From: Cyclobacteriaceae bacterium
GTDB taxonomy: Bacteria > Bacteroidota > Bacteroidia > Cytophagales > Cyclobacteriaceae
Direction: 5' to 3'
DNA length: 38,890 bases
Assembly: GCA_016787725.1 (NCBI GenBank)
Contig: JAEUTZ010000012.1
Coordinates: 1-38,890 of the forward strand
Shown: positions 8,192 to 16,664 of the stretch, in pieces
Position numbering within the stretch: the stretch's first letter is position 1
How the letters are laid out: every line of letters starts with the position of its first letter
The notes under the pieces: generated by a model
Told to the model about the DNA's origin: nothing
Database searches by the model: none
Seen by the model: only the letters and a program-made list of their open reading frames with translations
Made by a program: the position numbers and the translations under genes

Positions 8192-10594
8192 TTATTCATT
8201 GCGCAGGGTTTTCGTGGGATTGAGGGAAGCTGTTGAAATAGTTTTGTATCCTACCGAAGCAATTGCTATGAGTACCATGGCGGCAACCGAAACAAGCAGC
8301 GTAACAATACCCAGTTTCAGATAATATTCCCAAATGGAATCCATGAGCGAATCGGCCATCAGGTACCCCAGCCCACTCCCGATGATGGTGGCTATGCCCA
8401 GGTTGACAACAAACTCAAAATTGATGACCCGCGCAATGTTGAAGACAGAAGCACCCAATACCTTTCTGACGCCAATCTCTTTCATCTTCTTTACAATGTT
8501 AAGCGACACGAGCGAGAACATGCCGATGCCCGTCATGAGGGCCGCAAAAAAACCCAGGAAGCTAAACATGGTAACAATGTTCTTGTTGATGTCATTGGAC
8601 TCCTGCAATTCCTGATCGATCATCTGCCCATTATACACGGTGTTGGGGAATACTTCCTTCCACTTCTTTTCCATGAATTCATTCACGGTAGCAATTTTTT
8701 TAGGGTCGGTTTTGATCACTACCTGTTGGTATTGTGCCGGGGCCGCATAACGGATCATCAAGGGCTCGATGGGCTCCCACAAGGCGCGGGCGTAAATATT
8801 CTTAACCACCCCGATCACATACAATTGAACGGTGTCCATCCACACCAGGCGCTTGCCAATGGGATTATCGGTCCAGCCATATTGCTTTACTAGTTCTTCG
8901 GTTACCAGCACCGACTCCTTACGATCCGTCTCTGAATCCTTTTGAAAGTTTCGCCCGGCCACCAGTTTCATGTCCATCACTTCAAAGTAGTTATCCCCGA
9001 TATCGAAAATGTCCACTTCGCGTTCGATGGATTCATATTTCACCGGATCGTTGTACCAGGAGTTGGCAATGTGGTGCTTGGTACCGGCAATCAATTCGAT
9101 GTCTTTGTTTGTAGAAAGGGCATCGCGGTAGGTATTGTATGCCCCTTCGTTGTTCACCCACACCGAAATAGCGCCATGCGTAGCAAAGCCGAGGTCGTAA
9201 TTTTTCTGGTACTCTCCATTCTGATAGAAGGCCACGCCCATGATGATGGAGAGCAGGGAGATGACAAACTGGCCGCCCAACAATACACGGGTAAACCAGT
9301 TTGTGCCTCCGAATTTTGCCTTGCCCTTTAAGATACTCACTGGTTCAAACGAAGTCACATAAAAAGAGGGATAGCCTCCGGCAATCAATGCGGTGAGCAA
9401 GAGTAACACAAATAAAAACGCTAAGAATCCGATGTTCTCGGCATACACTAATTTCAATTCCAGCCACGGCCACAACGAATCATAGGCGGGCACCAACCAC
9501 TCGGCCAGTAGCAAGCCGGCTGCCAGACCCAGAATACAGAGGATCAGGTTCTCCCCTAAAAACTGGAAGATCAATTGCGAACGCATGCCGCCCATTACTT
9601 TGCGGATCCCGATTTCCTTCAACCTGCGGCTGGAGATGGCGATGGATGTATTGGTGAAATTAAAACACGCGAGCAACAACAACATGCCCGCCATGATGGC
9701 CGGAACCAGAATCGCTTCATTGGGAATACCGCCCCGTAACCAATCGTTGCTTACCCGTGGGTTTGACCGGTTGCGTTTCATCATCCCGTCAAAGTTCTCC
9801 AGGTAATAAGAAGTGATTTTAAAATCTTCGCGGGCCTGGTTTTGCGGTTCGATGTAATTCTGAAGTTGCTGAGATACCATGGCGGCATCCGCAGGGTCAT
9901 CGATTTGCAGGAACAAGGTATTCCAGCGCTTCCAGCTGTTTTCATTATTTTCGGGATCGAGGTTGATGTCCCAGAAGTTGTCGAACTGGGTCGCAATATC
10001 AAACCGGAAGCTTGAGTTATGTGGCAACTGTTTGAAGACCCCCCCTATTTCAAACTCTTTCGGCCTTCGTACTCCGTCTTTTCCCAGTACAATCTGCGTA
10101 ATGGTTCGACCCACTACATTTTCCTCGTTGAAGTATTTTAATGCCACCTCATCGCTGATGAAGACTTTGCTTTTATCGTAGAAGTTTGTAAACGTACCGT
10201 ACTTCAGCTCATAGGTAAACAAATCGAAGAAAGCCGAATCCACGAATACCATGCCGGTGCCAAATACTTCTTCTCCAATGCGGATGTCGCTGTACGAGGA
10301 AACATAGCGCACCACCTTCGAAACTTCCTTCACATTTTGCTTTACGTAGTTTCCCAACGGCATGGGGGCCATGCCGTACCGTTCGTTATGCCCCTGAAAT
10401 TCGCGATGAAACTGAACCCGGTAGACTTTGTCTGCATTCAACTGTGTTTTGTCCCAATCGGCAGCAAATTCCCAATTAACATAGGCCACCACACAGCAGG
10501 CTATGGCAATGCCCATCCCAAAAACGTTGATCAGAATAAACAGTTTGTTTTTCGCGAGGCTGCGAAGGGTGATGAGTAAATAATTCTTAATCAT
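8192..10594 (-). CDS. FtsX/MacB-type ABC transporter permease (second copy)
   Basis: An 800-residue permease of the same doubled architecture as its neighbour, though clearly diverged. It has an N-terminal helix near 18-42 and a periplasmic domain. The first FtsX domain is near 290-470 (SSRRLKEIGIRKVMGGM, LIAGGYPSFYVTSFEPVSILKG). A second periplasmic domain and a second FtsX domain at the C-terminus follow (KKMKEIGVRKVLGAS, ending SLNPTKTLRNE). The two permeases probably form a heterodimer or alternate partners for the one ATPase in the cluster (inference). A sigma54-like promoter lies about 60-75 bp upstream, with a dyad further up, tying this gene to the response regulator at 13218. A terminator separates it from the ATPase gene. 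Confidence 0.92.
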   Translation of the reverse strand: MIKNYLLITLRSLAKNKLFILINVFGMGIAIACCVVAYVNWEFAADWDKTQLNADKVYRVQFHREFQGHNERYGMAPMPLGNYVKQNVKEVSKVVRYVSSYSDIRIGEEVFGTGMVFVDSAFFDLFTYELKYGTFTNFYDKSKVFISDEVALKYFNEENVVGRTITQIVLGKDGVRRPKEFEIGGVFKQLPHNSSFRFDIATQFDNFWDINLDPENNENSWKRWNTLFLQIDDPADAAMVSQQLQNYIEPQNQAREDFKITSYYLENFDGMMKRNRSNPRVSNDWLRGGIPNEAILVPAIMAGMLLLLACFNFTNTSIAISSRRLKEIGIRKVMGGMRSQLIFQFLGENLILCILGLAAGLLLAEWLVPAYDSLWPWLELKLVYAENIGFLAFLFVLLLLTALIAGGYPSFYVTSFEPVSILKGKAKFGGTNWFTRVLLGGQFVISLLSIIMGVAFYQNGEYQKNYDLGFATHGAISVWVNNEGAYNTYRDALSTNKDIELIAGTKHHIANSWYNDPVKYESIEREVDIFDIGDNYFEVMDMKLVAGRNFQKDSETDRKESVLVTEELVKQYGWTDNPIGKRLVWMDTVQLYVIGVVKNIYARALWEPIEPLMIRYAAPAQYQQVVIKTDPKKIATVNEFMEKKWKEVFPNTVYNGQMIDQELQESNDINKNIVTMFSFLGFFAALMTGIGMFSLVSLNIVKKMKEIGVRKVLGASVFNIARVINFEFVVNLGIATIIGSGLGYLMADSLMDSIWEYYLKLGIVTLLVSVAAMVLIAIASVGYKTISTASLNPTKTLRNE

Positions 10595-10654
10595 GCGGGT
10601 TGAGGGTTAACACGAATAATGACTTGTATCAGCGGTAAAGGTTGCAATCATTTG

Positions 10655-10669
10655 CCAAGAAATGTGCCA
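10655..10669 (-). promoter_or_regulatory. Sigma54-like promoter for the second permease gene
   Basis: The minus strand reads TGGCAC-ATTTC-TTGG followed by CAA. This matches the -24/-12 consensus TGGCAC-N5-TTGC except for the last base, and is the same pattern as the promoter at 13002-13017. The predicted leader is about 50 nt. Confidence 0.6.
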
Positions 10670-10740
10670 CACTACAAAACCGGCTTATCTCCACGCAATT
10701 CCAGAAAAAAGAAACCACGCACTTCTGTTTTGTTCGCCAG

Positions 10741-10758
10741 CGTACAGGGTTGTGTACG
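10741..10758. promoter_or_regulatory. Dyad CGTACA-N6-TGTACG, possible enhancer site
   Basis: Six-base perfect arms with a 6-bp spacer. It lies 72-89 bp upstream of the sigma54-like -24 element, almost exactly where the dyad at 13090-13105 stands relative to its promoter. This fits an NtrC-type activator site by position; sequence similarity between the two dyads is limited to the GTnC...GnAC edges. Confidence 0.4.
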
Positions 10759-10790
10759 GTTTATCCACTTACAGGTTTCAATAAAACAAT

Positions 10791-10820
10791 AAAGCCCATT
10801 CTGAAAACAGAACGGGCTTT
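10791..10820 (-). terminator. Rho-independent terminator after the ATPase gene
   Basis: A 13-bp stem (AAAGCCC... and ...GGGCTTT) with an AAAA loop on the plus strand. The single mismatch becomes G-U on the minus strand, where the stem is followed by TTTATTGTTTTATT. It would end the membrane-fusion-protein/ATPase transcript and isolate the permease gene downstream. Confidence 0.7.
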
Positions 10821-10887
10821 ACCTAACCTAAACCTAAACTATGAAGAACGAATCAGGAAAGCGGATTCCCTGAAATCTTAAATCACT

Positions 10888-11577
10888 TTAAATATGGAAT
10901 TGCTCCTTGATGTTTTCGGTTACCACCTTACCGTCAAAGAGGTTTACAATGCGGTGCGCGTAGTTGGCATCGTACGGTGAGTGGGTTACCATGATCACGG
11001 TTGTGCCCTCCTCATTCAATTGCGATAACAACTTCATCACTTCTTCGCCATTGGCCGAATCCAGGTTTCCCGTAGGTTCGTCAGCCAGAATCACTTTGGG
11101 CTTGGCCACAATTGCTCTCGAAATGGCCACGCGCTGCTGCTGTCCGCCCGATAACTGTTGCGGAAAGTGATTTCTACGATGCATGATGTTCATGCGTTCC
11201 AATACCTCTTCTACTCTTTTCTTGCGCTCATCGGATGGCACCTTGAGGTAAAGCAGCGGCAACTCAACGTTTTCAAATACCGTCAGTTCATCAATCAAAT
11301 TGAAGCTCTGGAATACAAAACCAATCGAGCCTTTGCGCAACTGAGCGCGCTGACGTTCAGAATACTTGGCTACTTCATGCTCACCGAAGAAATATTCGCC
11401 TCCGGAGGGGTTATCAAGCAATCCCAGGATGTTCAACAAGGTGGACTTACCGCATCCGGAGGGACCCATGATGGCCACAAATTCACCATCCTTGATTTCG
11501 AGATTGATGTTGTTGAGGGCTGTAGTTTCGACTTCTTCGGTCGTATAGACTTTTTCGAGATTTTTTAATTTGATCAT
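10888..11577 (-). CDS. ABC transporter ATP-binding protein, LolD/MacB type
   Basis: A 229-residue nucleotide-binding subunit. Walker A is GPSGCGKST (38-46), the Q-loop lies in FVFQSFN, the signature is LSGGQ (142-146), Walker B is VILADEP with Glu167, and the H-loop His is 199. Length and the motif TTALNNINLEIKDGEFVAIMG are typical of the LolD/MacB subfamily, which drives FtsX-type permeases. It is the only ATPase in the cluster, so it probably serves both permeases. It follows the membrane fusion protein gene by 123 bp, and a terminator lies beyond its stop. Confidence 0.96.
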   Translation of the reverse strand: MIKLKNLEKVYTTEEVETTALNNINLEIKDGEFVAIMGPSGCGKSTLLNILGLLDNPSGGEYFFGEHEVAKYSERQRAQLRKGSIGFVFQSFNLIDELTVFENVELPLLYLKVPSDERKKRVEEVLERMNIMHRRNHFPQQLSGGQQQRVAISRAIVAKPKVILADEPTGNLDSANGEEVMKLLSQLNEEGTTVIMVTHSPYDANYAHRIVNLFDGKVVTENIKEQFHI

Positions 11578-11673
11578 GACCTTGTTCGGTTTAATGTTAG
11601 ATGATGTGTGTAGGAGTATAGTTTTAAGGGTTACTTGCTTTTTTAAAAATGGTTACTTGAAATACGTTGTATT

Positions 11674-11683
11674 AGACGCCAAT
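11674..11683 (-). promoter_or_regulatory. Shared 10-mer ATTGGCGTCT upstream of the ATPase gene
   Basis: Identical to the element at 8030-8039 and at a similar distance (about 97 nt) from its start codon. No sigma54 -12 element follows. Role unknown. Confidence 0.25.
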
Positions 11684-11700
11684 TTTCATAAATAGTTGCA

Positions 11701-12948
11701 TCAATTCAGGATTAATACTTCATTGTTGCCAAAATTCTCGTAGGAAGAAGTGATTACACGGTCGCCCGGTTGCAGTCCCTCCAGCACTTCAAAGTTTTCA
11801 GAATTCTTACGGCCCAGTTTAATATTTCTGCGCACGGCCTTGTTGTCGTCTTCCAATACAAACACCCAGTTGCCGCCTGTGTCCTTATAAAAACCGCCCA
11901 CCGGCAACAATAATTCTTCCGATGCCTGACCTAGTTCGATGCGCATGCGCAACGATTGGCCTCTGCGAATTCCCTGCGGAGTTTCGCCCTCGAACTCCAT
12001 ATCAACTTCGAACCGGCCGTTTTGAATGTTGGGATAAATGTAGGTGATGGCCAACCGGTAATCTTTGTTTGCGAAACTGGTGGAGGCGGGCAACCCTACC
12101 GAAATTTTAGGCAGATACAATTCATCAATGGGTACCCGCACTTTATAGCTGCCGACAATGTCCACCTGCCCCAACCGCTGACCTTGAGAAACTGCCTGGC
12201 CTATTTCCCAATGCGGAGTGGAAAGTTGACCATCAATCGGGGCCCGGATGATCAGGTTGTCGAGAATTTTACTCAGGTTATTCAAACTAATCATCATCTT
12301 CTGCTCCGATTCTGCCGTGAATTTCAACTGGCGGATGCGGTCGATGGAGTCGTTGCGATATACTTCGTAGGTGATTCGTTTGCGTTCCAGGTTATATCTA
12401 TAATCCGCTTCTGTTCGTTCAAAATCCTGTTTAGAAATCAGCTTTTTCTCATACAATTGTTTTTGACGCTGGTACTGAGGTTCGAGAATCGCAAGCTGAT
12501 TATCAATCAAAGCCAGTTGCTGACGCTGATCCAGGTCGTTGCGCATGATGTTCAACTTTGTTTCGCGCGCGCGGTTAATACTTTCGTTGAAGGAAGCTTC
12601 CTGCTGCAACACGGTTAGCTCGCGATTCAGGTTCGTGAGTTCCAGAATCACATCGCCTTTCTTCAGCAGCTGACCACTTTCGCTGACGATGCGTTTGATG
12701 TTACCACCTTCGATGGCATCGAGGTATACCGTGCGGGCCGGTTCAACGGTACCGGTTTGAGGAATGAATTCTTTAAACTCCCCACGCTGTACGGTGGATA
12801 CGGTGAGCTTATCGCGATCCGTTTTAAAGGTCGATCTGCGATCGGCAAAAATAAATTGATACCCAACAAAACTAACGAGCAGGGCAATACCCAAATAGGT
12901 TCCGATTCTTTTAACAGTCCAGGTCTTCTTGGCAATCTTCTTATCCAT
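11701..12948 (-). CDS. Membrane fusion protein (HlyD/MacA-like) of the ABC system
   Basis: A 415-residue periplasmic adaptor. It has an N-terminal transmembrane anchor (about 15-32, TYLGIALLVSFVGYQFIFA) and a beta-barrel/lipoyl half (GTVEPARTVYLDAIEGGNI). The long helical hairpin spans about 100-210 (QQEASFNESINRARETKLN to ITYEVYRNDSIDRIRQLKF). The second lipoyl half is LIIRAPIDGQLS, and the C-terminal barrel and membrane-proximal domain contain RRGQSLRMRIELG and VLEGLQPGDRVI. Such proteins bridge an inner-membrane MacB-like complex to an outer-membrane factor; no TolC-like gene is in the window. It is the first gene of the minus-strand arm, behind a sigma54-like promoter, and diverges from the response regulator gene. 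Confidence 0.9.
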   Translation of the reverse strand: MDKKIAKKTWTVKRIGTYLGIALLVSFVGYQFIFADRRSTFKTDRDKLTVSTVQRGEFKEFIPQTGTVEPARTVYLDAIEGGNIKRIVSESGQLLKKGDVILELTNLNRELTVLQQEASFNESINRARETKLNIMRNDLDQRQQLALIDNQLAILEPQYQRQKQLYEKKLISKQDFERTEADYRYNLERKRITYEVYRNDSIDRIRQLKFTAESEQKMMISLNNLSKILDNLIIRAPIDGQLSTPHWEIGQAVSQGQRLGQVDIVGSYKVRVPIDELYLPKISVGLPASTSFANKDYRLAITYIYPNIQNGRFEVDMEFEGETPQGIRRGQSLRMRIELGQASEELLLPVGGFYKDTGGNWVFVLEDDNKAVRRNIKLGRKNSENFEVLEGLQPGDRVITSSYENFGNNEVLILN

Positions 12949-13001
12949 GGGTCTCTAAATGCGCGGTTATAAGTGCTTGATGATGACTCCACCCCCACTT
13001 G

Positions 13002-13017
13002 CCAACAAGCGTGCCAA
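13002..13017 (-). promoter_or_regulatory. Sigma54-like promoter for the membrane fusion protein gene
   Basis: The minus strand reads TTGGCAC-GCTTG-TTGG followed by CAA, a full match to the -24 element and three of four at -12. The leader would be about 40 nt. The same TGGCAC-N5-TTGGCAA string occurs before the second permease gene. Confidence 0.62.
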
Positions 13018-13089
13018 TGGGCATTATGACCAGAAAAGGACCTTTTAAGGCCTACAAGGTTGGTTCGCTCGTTCAGATGTGAACGTGCC

Positions 13090-13105
13090 TGTCCGATTTC
13101 GGACA
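13090..13105. promoter_or_regulatory. 16-bp dyad TGTCCGATTTCGGACA, likely activator site
   Basis: Perfect 7-bp arms around TT. It stands 73-88 bp upstream of the minus-strand sigma54-like -24 element and 64-79 bp upstream of the plus-strand one, the classical enhancer distance for NtrC-type activators. The core CCGATTTCGG recurs at 13162-13171. The adjacent regulator gene is the obvious candidate ligand (inference). Confidence 0.55.
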
Positions 13106-13113
13106 AGAGTTCT

Positions 13114-13121
13114 TATATTTG
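13114..13121 (+). promoter_or_regulatory. Possible housekeeping -7 element of the regulator gene
   Basis: TATATTTG matches TAnnTTTG. The -33 region would overlap the 16-bp dyad, so binding there could also repress this promoter. No good -33 element is seen. Confidence 0.35.
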
Positions 13122-13168
13122 TTTGTACAGTACTTCAAAATCGCATCAAAACACGCGTTTCCCGATTT

Positions 13169-13183
13169 CGGCACCCATATTGC
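13169..13183 (+). promoter_or_regulatory. Sigma54-like promoter for the response regulator gene
   Basis: CGGCAC-CCATA-TTGC has the exact GG-N10-GC spacing of sigma54 promoters. Transcription would start about 23 nt before the ATG at 13218. Its -24 half overlaps the second CCGATTTCGG core, suggesting feedback control. Confidence 0.5.
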
Positions 13184-13217
13184 CCACGAGCGGACAGGTA
13201 AACCCCCACGAACTGAT

Positions 13218-14603
13218 ATGTCTGAGTCCAAACAAGGAAAAATACTGATCGTTGACGATAACGAAGACCTGTTGAAAGCCGCGAAGATGTACCTGAAGCG
13301 GTATGTGGCCCAGGTTGATATTGAGAAAAATCCGGAAGCCATTCCCGCCCTGATGGGCAACGAAGATTACGATGTGATTTTACTCGACATGAACTTCACC
13401 AAAGATGTGAGCAGCGGCAGTGAAGGGTATTATTGGCTGGAGCGTATCCTCACCATTGATCCTTCGGCTGTGGTGGTATTGATTACCGCTTATGGCGATG
13501 TGCAGATGGCGGTGAAAGCGATTAAAGCCGGAGCCACAGATTTTGTATTGAAACCCTGGGAGAATGAAAAGTTGCTGGCCACCATTTACAGTTCCATGCG
13601 GCTGCGCGAATCGCGCGACCAGGTGCAAACGCTGAAGAGTAAAAATCAGGAAATCAACCAGGCGCTGAATGAAAAATACAGCGACATCATCGGGCAAAGC
13701 CAATCCATGCAGCGGATCTTTCAAACCATTGAGCGCGTAGCCCAAACCGATGCCAACGTATTAATCTTAGGGGAAAACGGAACGGGTAAGGAACTGATTG
13801 CGCGGGCCATCCATCGCAACTCGGCCCGTAAAAATGAATCGTTTGTGTCGGTGGATTTAGGCTCGATCACAGAGACACTTTTTGAAAGCGAATTATTCGG
13901 TCATAAGAAAGGTTCGTTTACGGATGCCAAAGAAGATCGTGCCGGCCGTTTTGAGTTGGCCAATCAGGGTACCCTGTTTCTGGATGAGATCGGAAACCTT
14001 TCGATGCCCTTGCAGGCAAAACTGCTGACGGCCATTCAGAATAAGAAAGTGAGCCGGGTGGGTTCCAATAAGGATACGCAAATCGATTTACGTTTGATTT
14101 GTGCCACGAACATGCCCCTGTATGAAATGGTGAAGGAAAACCGGTTTCGTCAGGATTTGCTGTATCGCATCAATACCATTGAAATTGAGATCCCCCCCCT
14201 GCGTGAACGGCTTGAGGACATTCCATTGTTGGCCAATCATTTTTTAAAACAATACACTTCCCGCTACGGAAAAAACATTTCCAAAATCAGTGAAGGAGCC
14301 ATGTCACGCATGACCAAACACCCCTGGCCCGGCAACATCCGGGAATTGCAACATTCATTGGAGAGGGCAATTATCTTAAGCAACTCTTCGGTGCTGCAAC
14401 CGGAGGACTTCAACTTTTCGGCTCCTGCAACGAAAGAAAATGATCAGCAGATTAATCTCGATCAGTTTAATCTGGACGAGGTGGAGAAACTCTTGATCCG
14501 GAAGGTGCTGAAGAAATACAATGGCAATATTACACAGGCTGCAGCCGAACTGGGATTAACCCGGTCTTCGCTGTACCGCAGGCTTGAAAAGCACGGACTC
14601 TGA
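13218..14603 (+). CDS. Sigma54-dependent response regulator, NtrC family
   Basis: Three domains in 461 residues. The receiver has acidic Asp13/Asp14, phospho-acceptor Asp57, Thr90 and Lys112, with an unusually long loop after Asp57. The AAA+ domain has Walker A GENGTGKE (185-192) and Walker B LFLDE (253-257). The C-terminal Fis-type helix-turn-helix (NITQAAAELGLTRSSLYRRL) binds DNA. The sigma54-contact loop, usually GAFTGA, reads GSFTDA at 232-237. I chose the ATG at 13218: the frame is open upstream, but those 33 extra residues show no receiver homology and contain the promoter and dyad. The kinase gene follows 63 bp later. It probably activates the divergent membrane fusion protein gene and the second permease gene. 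Confidence 0.93.
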   Translation: MSESKQGKILIVDDNEDLLKAAKMYLKRYVAQVDIEKNPEAIPALMGNEDYDVILLDMNFTKDVSSGSEGYYWLERILTIDPSAVVVLITAYGDVQMAVKAIKAGATDFVLKPWENEKLLATIYSSMRLRESRDQVQTLKSKNQEINQALNEKYSDIIGQSQSMQRIFQTIERVAQTDANVLILGENGTGKELIARAIHRNSARKNESFVSVDLGSITETLFESELFGHKKGSFTDAKEDRAGRFELANQGTLFLDEIGNLSMPLQAKLLTAIQNKKVSRVGSNKDTQIDLRLICATNMPLYEMVKENRFRQDLLYRINTIEIEIPPLRERLEDIPLLANHFLKQYTSRYGKNISKISEGAMSRMTKHPWPGNIRELQHSLERAIILSNSSVLQPEDFNFSAPATKENDQQINLDQFNLDEVEKLLIRKVLKKYNGNITQAAAELGLTRSSLYRRLEKHGL

Positions 14604-14666
14604 GGACTCGCGTTGATTTCGTAGCTTGAATTCCTGAATCTCGCTCTTTACAAACAGAGATCCCGC

Positions 14667-16013
14667 ATGCAATTTAATGACTTTCGGTTTCGGGTAGCAT
14701 TTCGGGTGGTGTTGATAGGCACCACCATGGCCCTGTTTATTTACATGGTGAGCAAGCCGAACATGATCTTTGCTGCGGTCCTTACTTCGTTGATCATCAT
14801 TGGACAACTCATTGAATTGTACCGCTTCACCTCACTGACGAATCGTAAATTGACGCGCTTTCTGGAGTCGGTAAAGTATTCGGATTTTATTTCGGGCTTC
14901 GCCCACGACAATAAACTGGGAAGAAGTTTCCGCGAACTGAATACGGCCTTCAATGAAGTGTTGGAAGCCTTTCGCAAAGCAAGAACTGAAAAGGAGGAAC
15001 ATTGGCAATACCTCAACACGATTGTGCAACAAGTGCGTACCGGTATTATTTCATTCGACCCGGAAGGCAGGATTCAGTTAATTAACCCGATTGCAAAAAA
15101 GTTTATTGGAATTCCAAATCCAAAGAATATCCGCGAGTTGGCCACCAGCAATCCCAAACTTTTTGCAGCCCTGATGGACGTTCAATCCGGCAAGAGCACG
15201 TTGTATAAATCCGGAGGCGAATATTTGCTTACGTTACAGTCTACTGAATTACGGATCCGCGGAAACACAGTAAAACTGGTCACCCTTCAAAACATTCAAA
15301 CCGAATTACAAAAGCAGGAGCTGGAAGCGTGGCAGAATTTAACGCGCGTACTGCGGCATGAGATCATGAACTCCATTACCCCTATTTCCTCCCTCACCTC
15401 CACCCTGCGCGAAATTCTGGACCATGACCTGGTGAAAAAGAACAGCCATTATGAATTGAAAACCGATGGTGCGGAAGACTTGCGCGAAGGATTGAACACC
15501 ATTGAGGGCCGGAGCAAGGGATTGATTAAATTCATTGACGCGTACCGCGAATACACCTCCCTGCCGCAACCGAAACTAAAAACGATCCGATTGATGGATC
15601 TCATTGAGAAAGTAGCACAGTTGCTCAAACCGGAAATCAAGAAAACCAATATTCAGTTTGACTACTCGTGCGATTCAGAGTACCTCACGCTTCAAGCCGA
15701 TGAAGAGATGATCGAGCAGGTGTTGATAAACCTTTTAAAAAATGCGATGGAAGCCCTGGAGCCCAACCCGCAGCCACGAATCATCCTGAAGGGTACGTAC
15801 GATAACAATGCAGTAATCATTCAAATCACCGACAACGGACCGGGCATCATTCCGGAGGCGATCGAGCGGATTTTCGTTCCGTTCTTTACCACTAAGAAGA
15901 CAGGATCCGGAATTGGACTTGCCCTCTCCCGTCAGATCATGCAAATGCACAACGGGACCCTGACGGTGGCATCGGAACCGGATGTAAACACGACATTTAC
16001 GTTGCGGTTCTAA
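14667..16013 (+). CDS. Sensor histidine kinase, NtrY-like
   Basis: A 448-residue membrane kinase. Two transmembrane helices (about 13-28 and 33-51) are joined by only a few residues, so there is almost no periplasmic sensor and the signal may be sensed in the membrane or cytoplasm. A linker and PAS-like domain (about 112-210, TGIISFDPEGRIQLINPIA) follow. The H-box LRHEIMNSITPISSL has His231, and the ATPase domain has NLLKNAMEAL (N box), DNGPGI and TGSGIGLALSRQIM (G boxes). It is the cognate kinase of the regulator immediately upstream. Its stop codon overlaps that of the convergent gene by four bases. Confidence 0.93.
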   Translation: MQFNDFRFRVAFRVVLIGTTMALFIYMVSKPNMIFAAVLTSLIIIGQLIELYRFTSLTNRKLTRFLESVKYSDFISGFAHDNKLGRSFRELNTAFNEVLEAFRKARTEKEEHWQYLNTIVQQVRTGIISFDPEGRIQLINPIAKKFIGIPNPKNIRELATSNPKLFAALMDVQSGKSTLYKSGGEYLLTLQSTELRIRGNTVKLVTLQNIQTELQKQELEAWQNLTRVLRHEIMNSITPISSLTSTLREILDHDLVKKNSHYELKTDGAEDLREGLNTIEGRSKGLIKFIDAYREYTSLPQPKLKTIRLMDLIEKVAQLLKPEIKKTNIQFDYSCDSEYLTLQADEEMIEQVLINLLKNAMEALEPNPQPRIILKGTYDNNAVIIQITDNGPGIIPEAIERIFVPFFTTKKTGSGIGLALSRQIMQMHNGTLTVASEPDVNTTFTLRF

Positions 16014-16561
16014 ATTTCAATTTTTTCGATTGCGCGAACCGGTATCGTGTACCCGCCTTTCAATTCCACGAAATCGCCACTCATCTCGATGAAGTTGCAG
16101 TTCACCTCCACCCGGTCGCCATTGGCCAATCGTACAATCAATCCGATGTCATCATGGTCCAGGTTTGTTTCGTTCATGGCGGTGCGTAAATCATGTAAGC
16201 GATCGACCCGGGCTGTTTCCGAATACAAGACATCGCCCTTTGGAAATTGTTGCAGTGAGATTTCGTGTGGTGTCAACTTTTGAAGAGACGAGGTAGGGGT
16301 TGCTTTATAGCTTTCCAACTCAGCAAGCTGATTGTGGAACCAGACTTTGGCACCATCCGTCCAGTGAAAATTATGCAGAATATGATTGACGGTGTCCTTC
16401 TCCACTTCGGTGAACACAGATCCATCCTTAACGGCAGCCCAAAGCTTTTGAGCATCCCGCACCGAAATGCGACCATCGCGGGCGCCAGCCACCGCGGCAT
16501 GGGCCAGATCCAAAAGATGACGATCCATCTTTTTCTCATTGGTGATTTGATAGTAGTTCAT
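16010..16561 (-). CDS. Conserved-looking protein of unknown function
   Basis: A 183-residue soluble protein without signal peptide. The N-terminal half is helical with an EF-hand-like string DGRISVRDAQKLW followed by a long helix-rich segment up to about residue 85. The C-terminal 60 residues are strand-rich (IGLIVRLANGDRVEVNCNFI, GDFVELKGGYTIPVRAIEKI), like a small beta-barrel. I do not recognise the family. It stands alone on the minus strand, with its end overlapping the kinase stop. Confidence 0.7.
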   Translation of the reverse strand: MNYYQITNEKKMDRHLLDLAHAAVAGARDGRISVRDAQKLWAAVKDGSVFTEVEKDTVNHILHNFHWTDGAKVWFHNQLAELESYKATPTSSLQKLTPHEISLQQFPKGDVLYSETARVDRLHDLRTAMNETNLDHDDIGLIVRLANGDRVEVNCNFIEMSGDFVELKGGYTIPVRAIEKIEI

Positions 16562-16664
16562 AGTGGTAAATTTTAGATTCCCATCGTTTCAGAACGCACT
16601 CCAATTAACCATTCCTGCAACGGAATAACTATGACTTTCGTCAGCCCGCGAAATGAAATTGAAA

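Noticed and set aside
10841-10873. Ten-codon frame after the CCTAA repeats (MKNESGKRIP)
   Set aside because: Too short and unconserved to call; may be the start of a lost gene.
11956-12618. 220-codon plus-strand frame
   Set aside because: Antisense to the membrane fusion protein gene, low-complexity translation; a shadow of the real frame.
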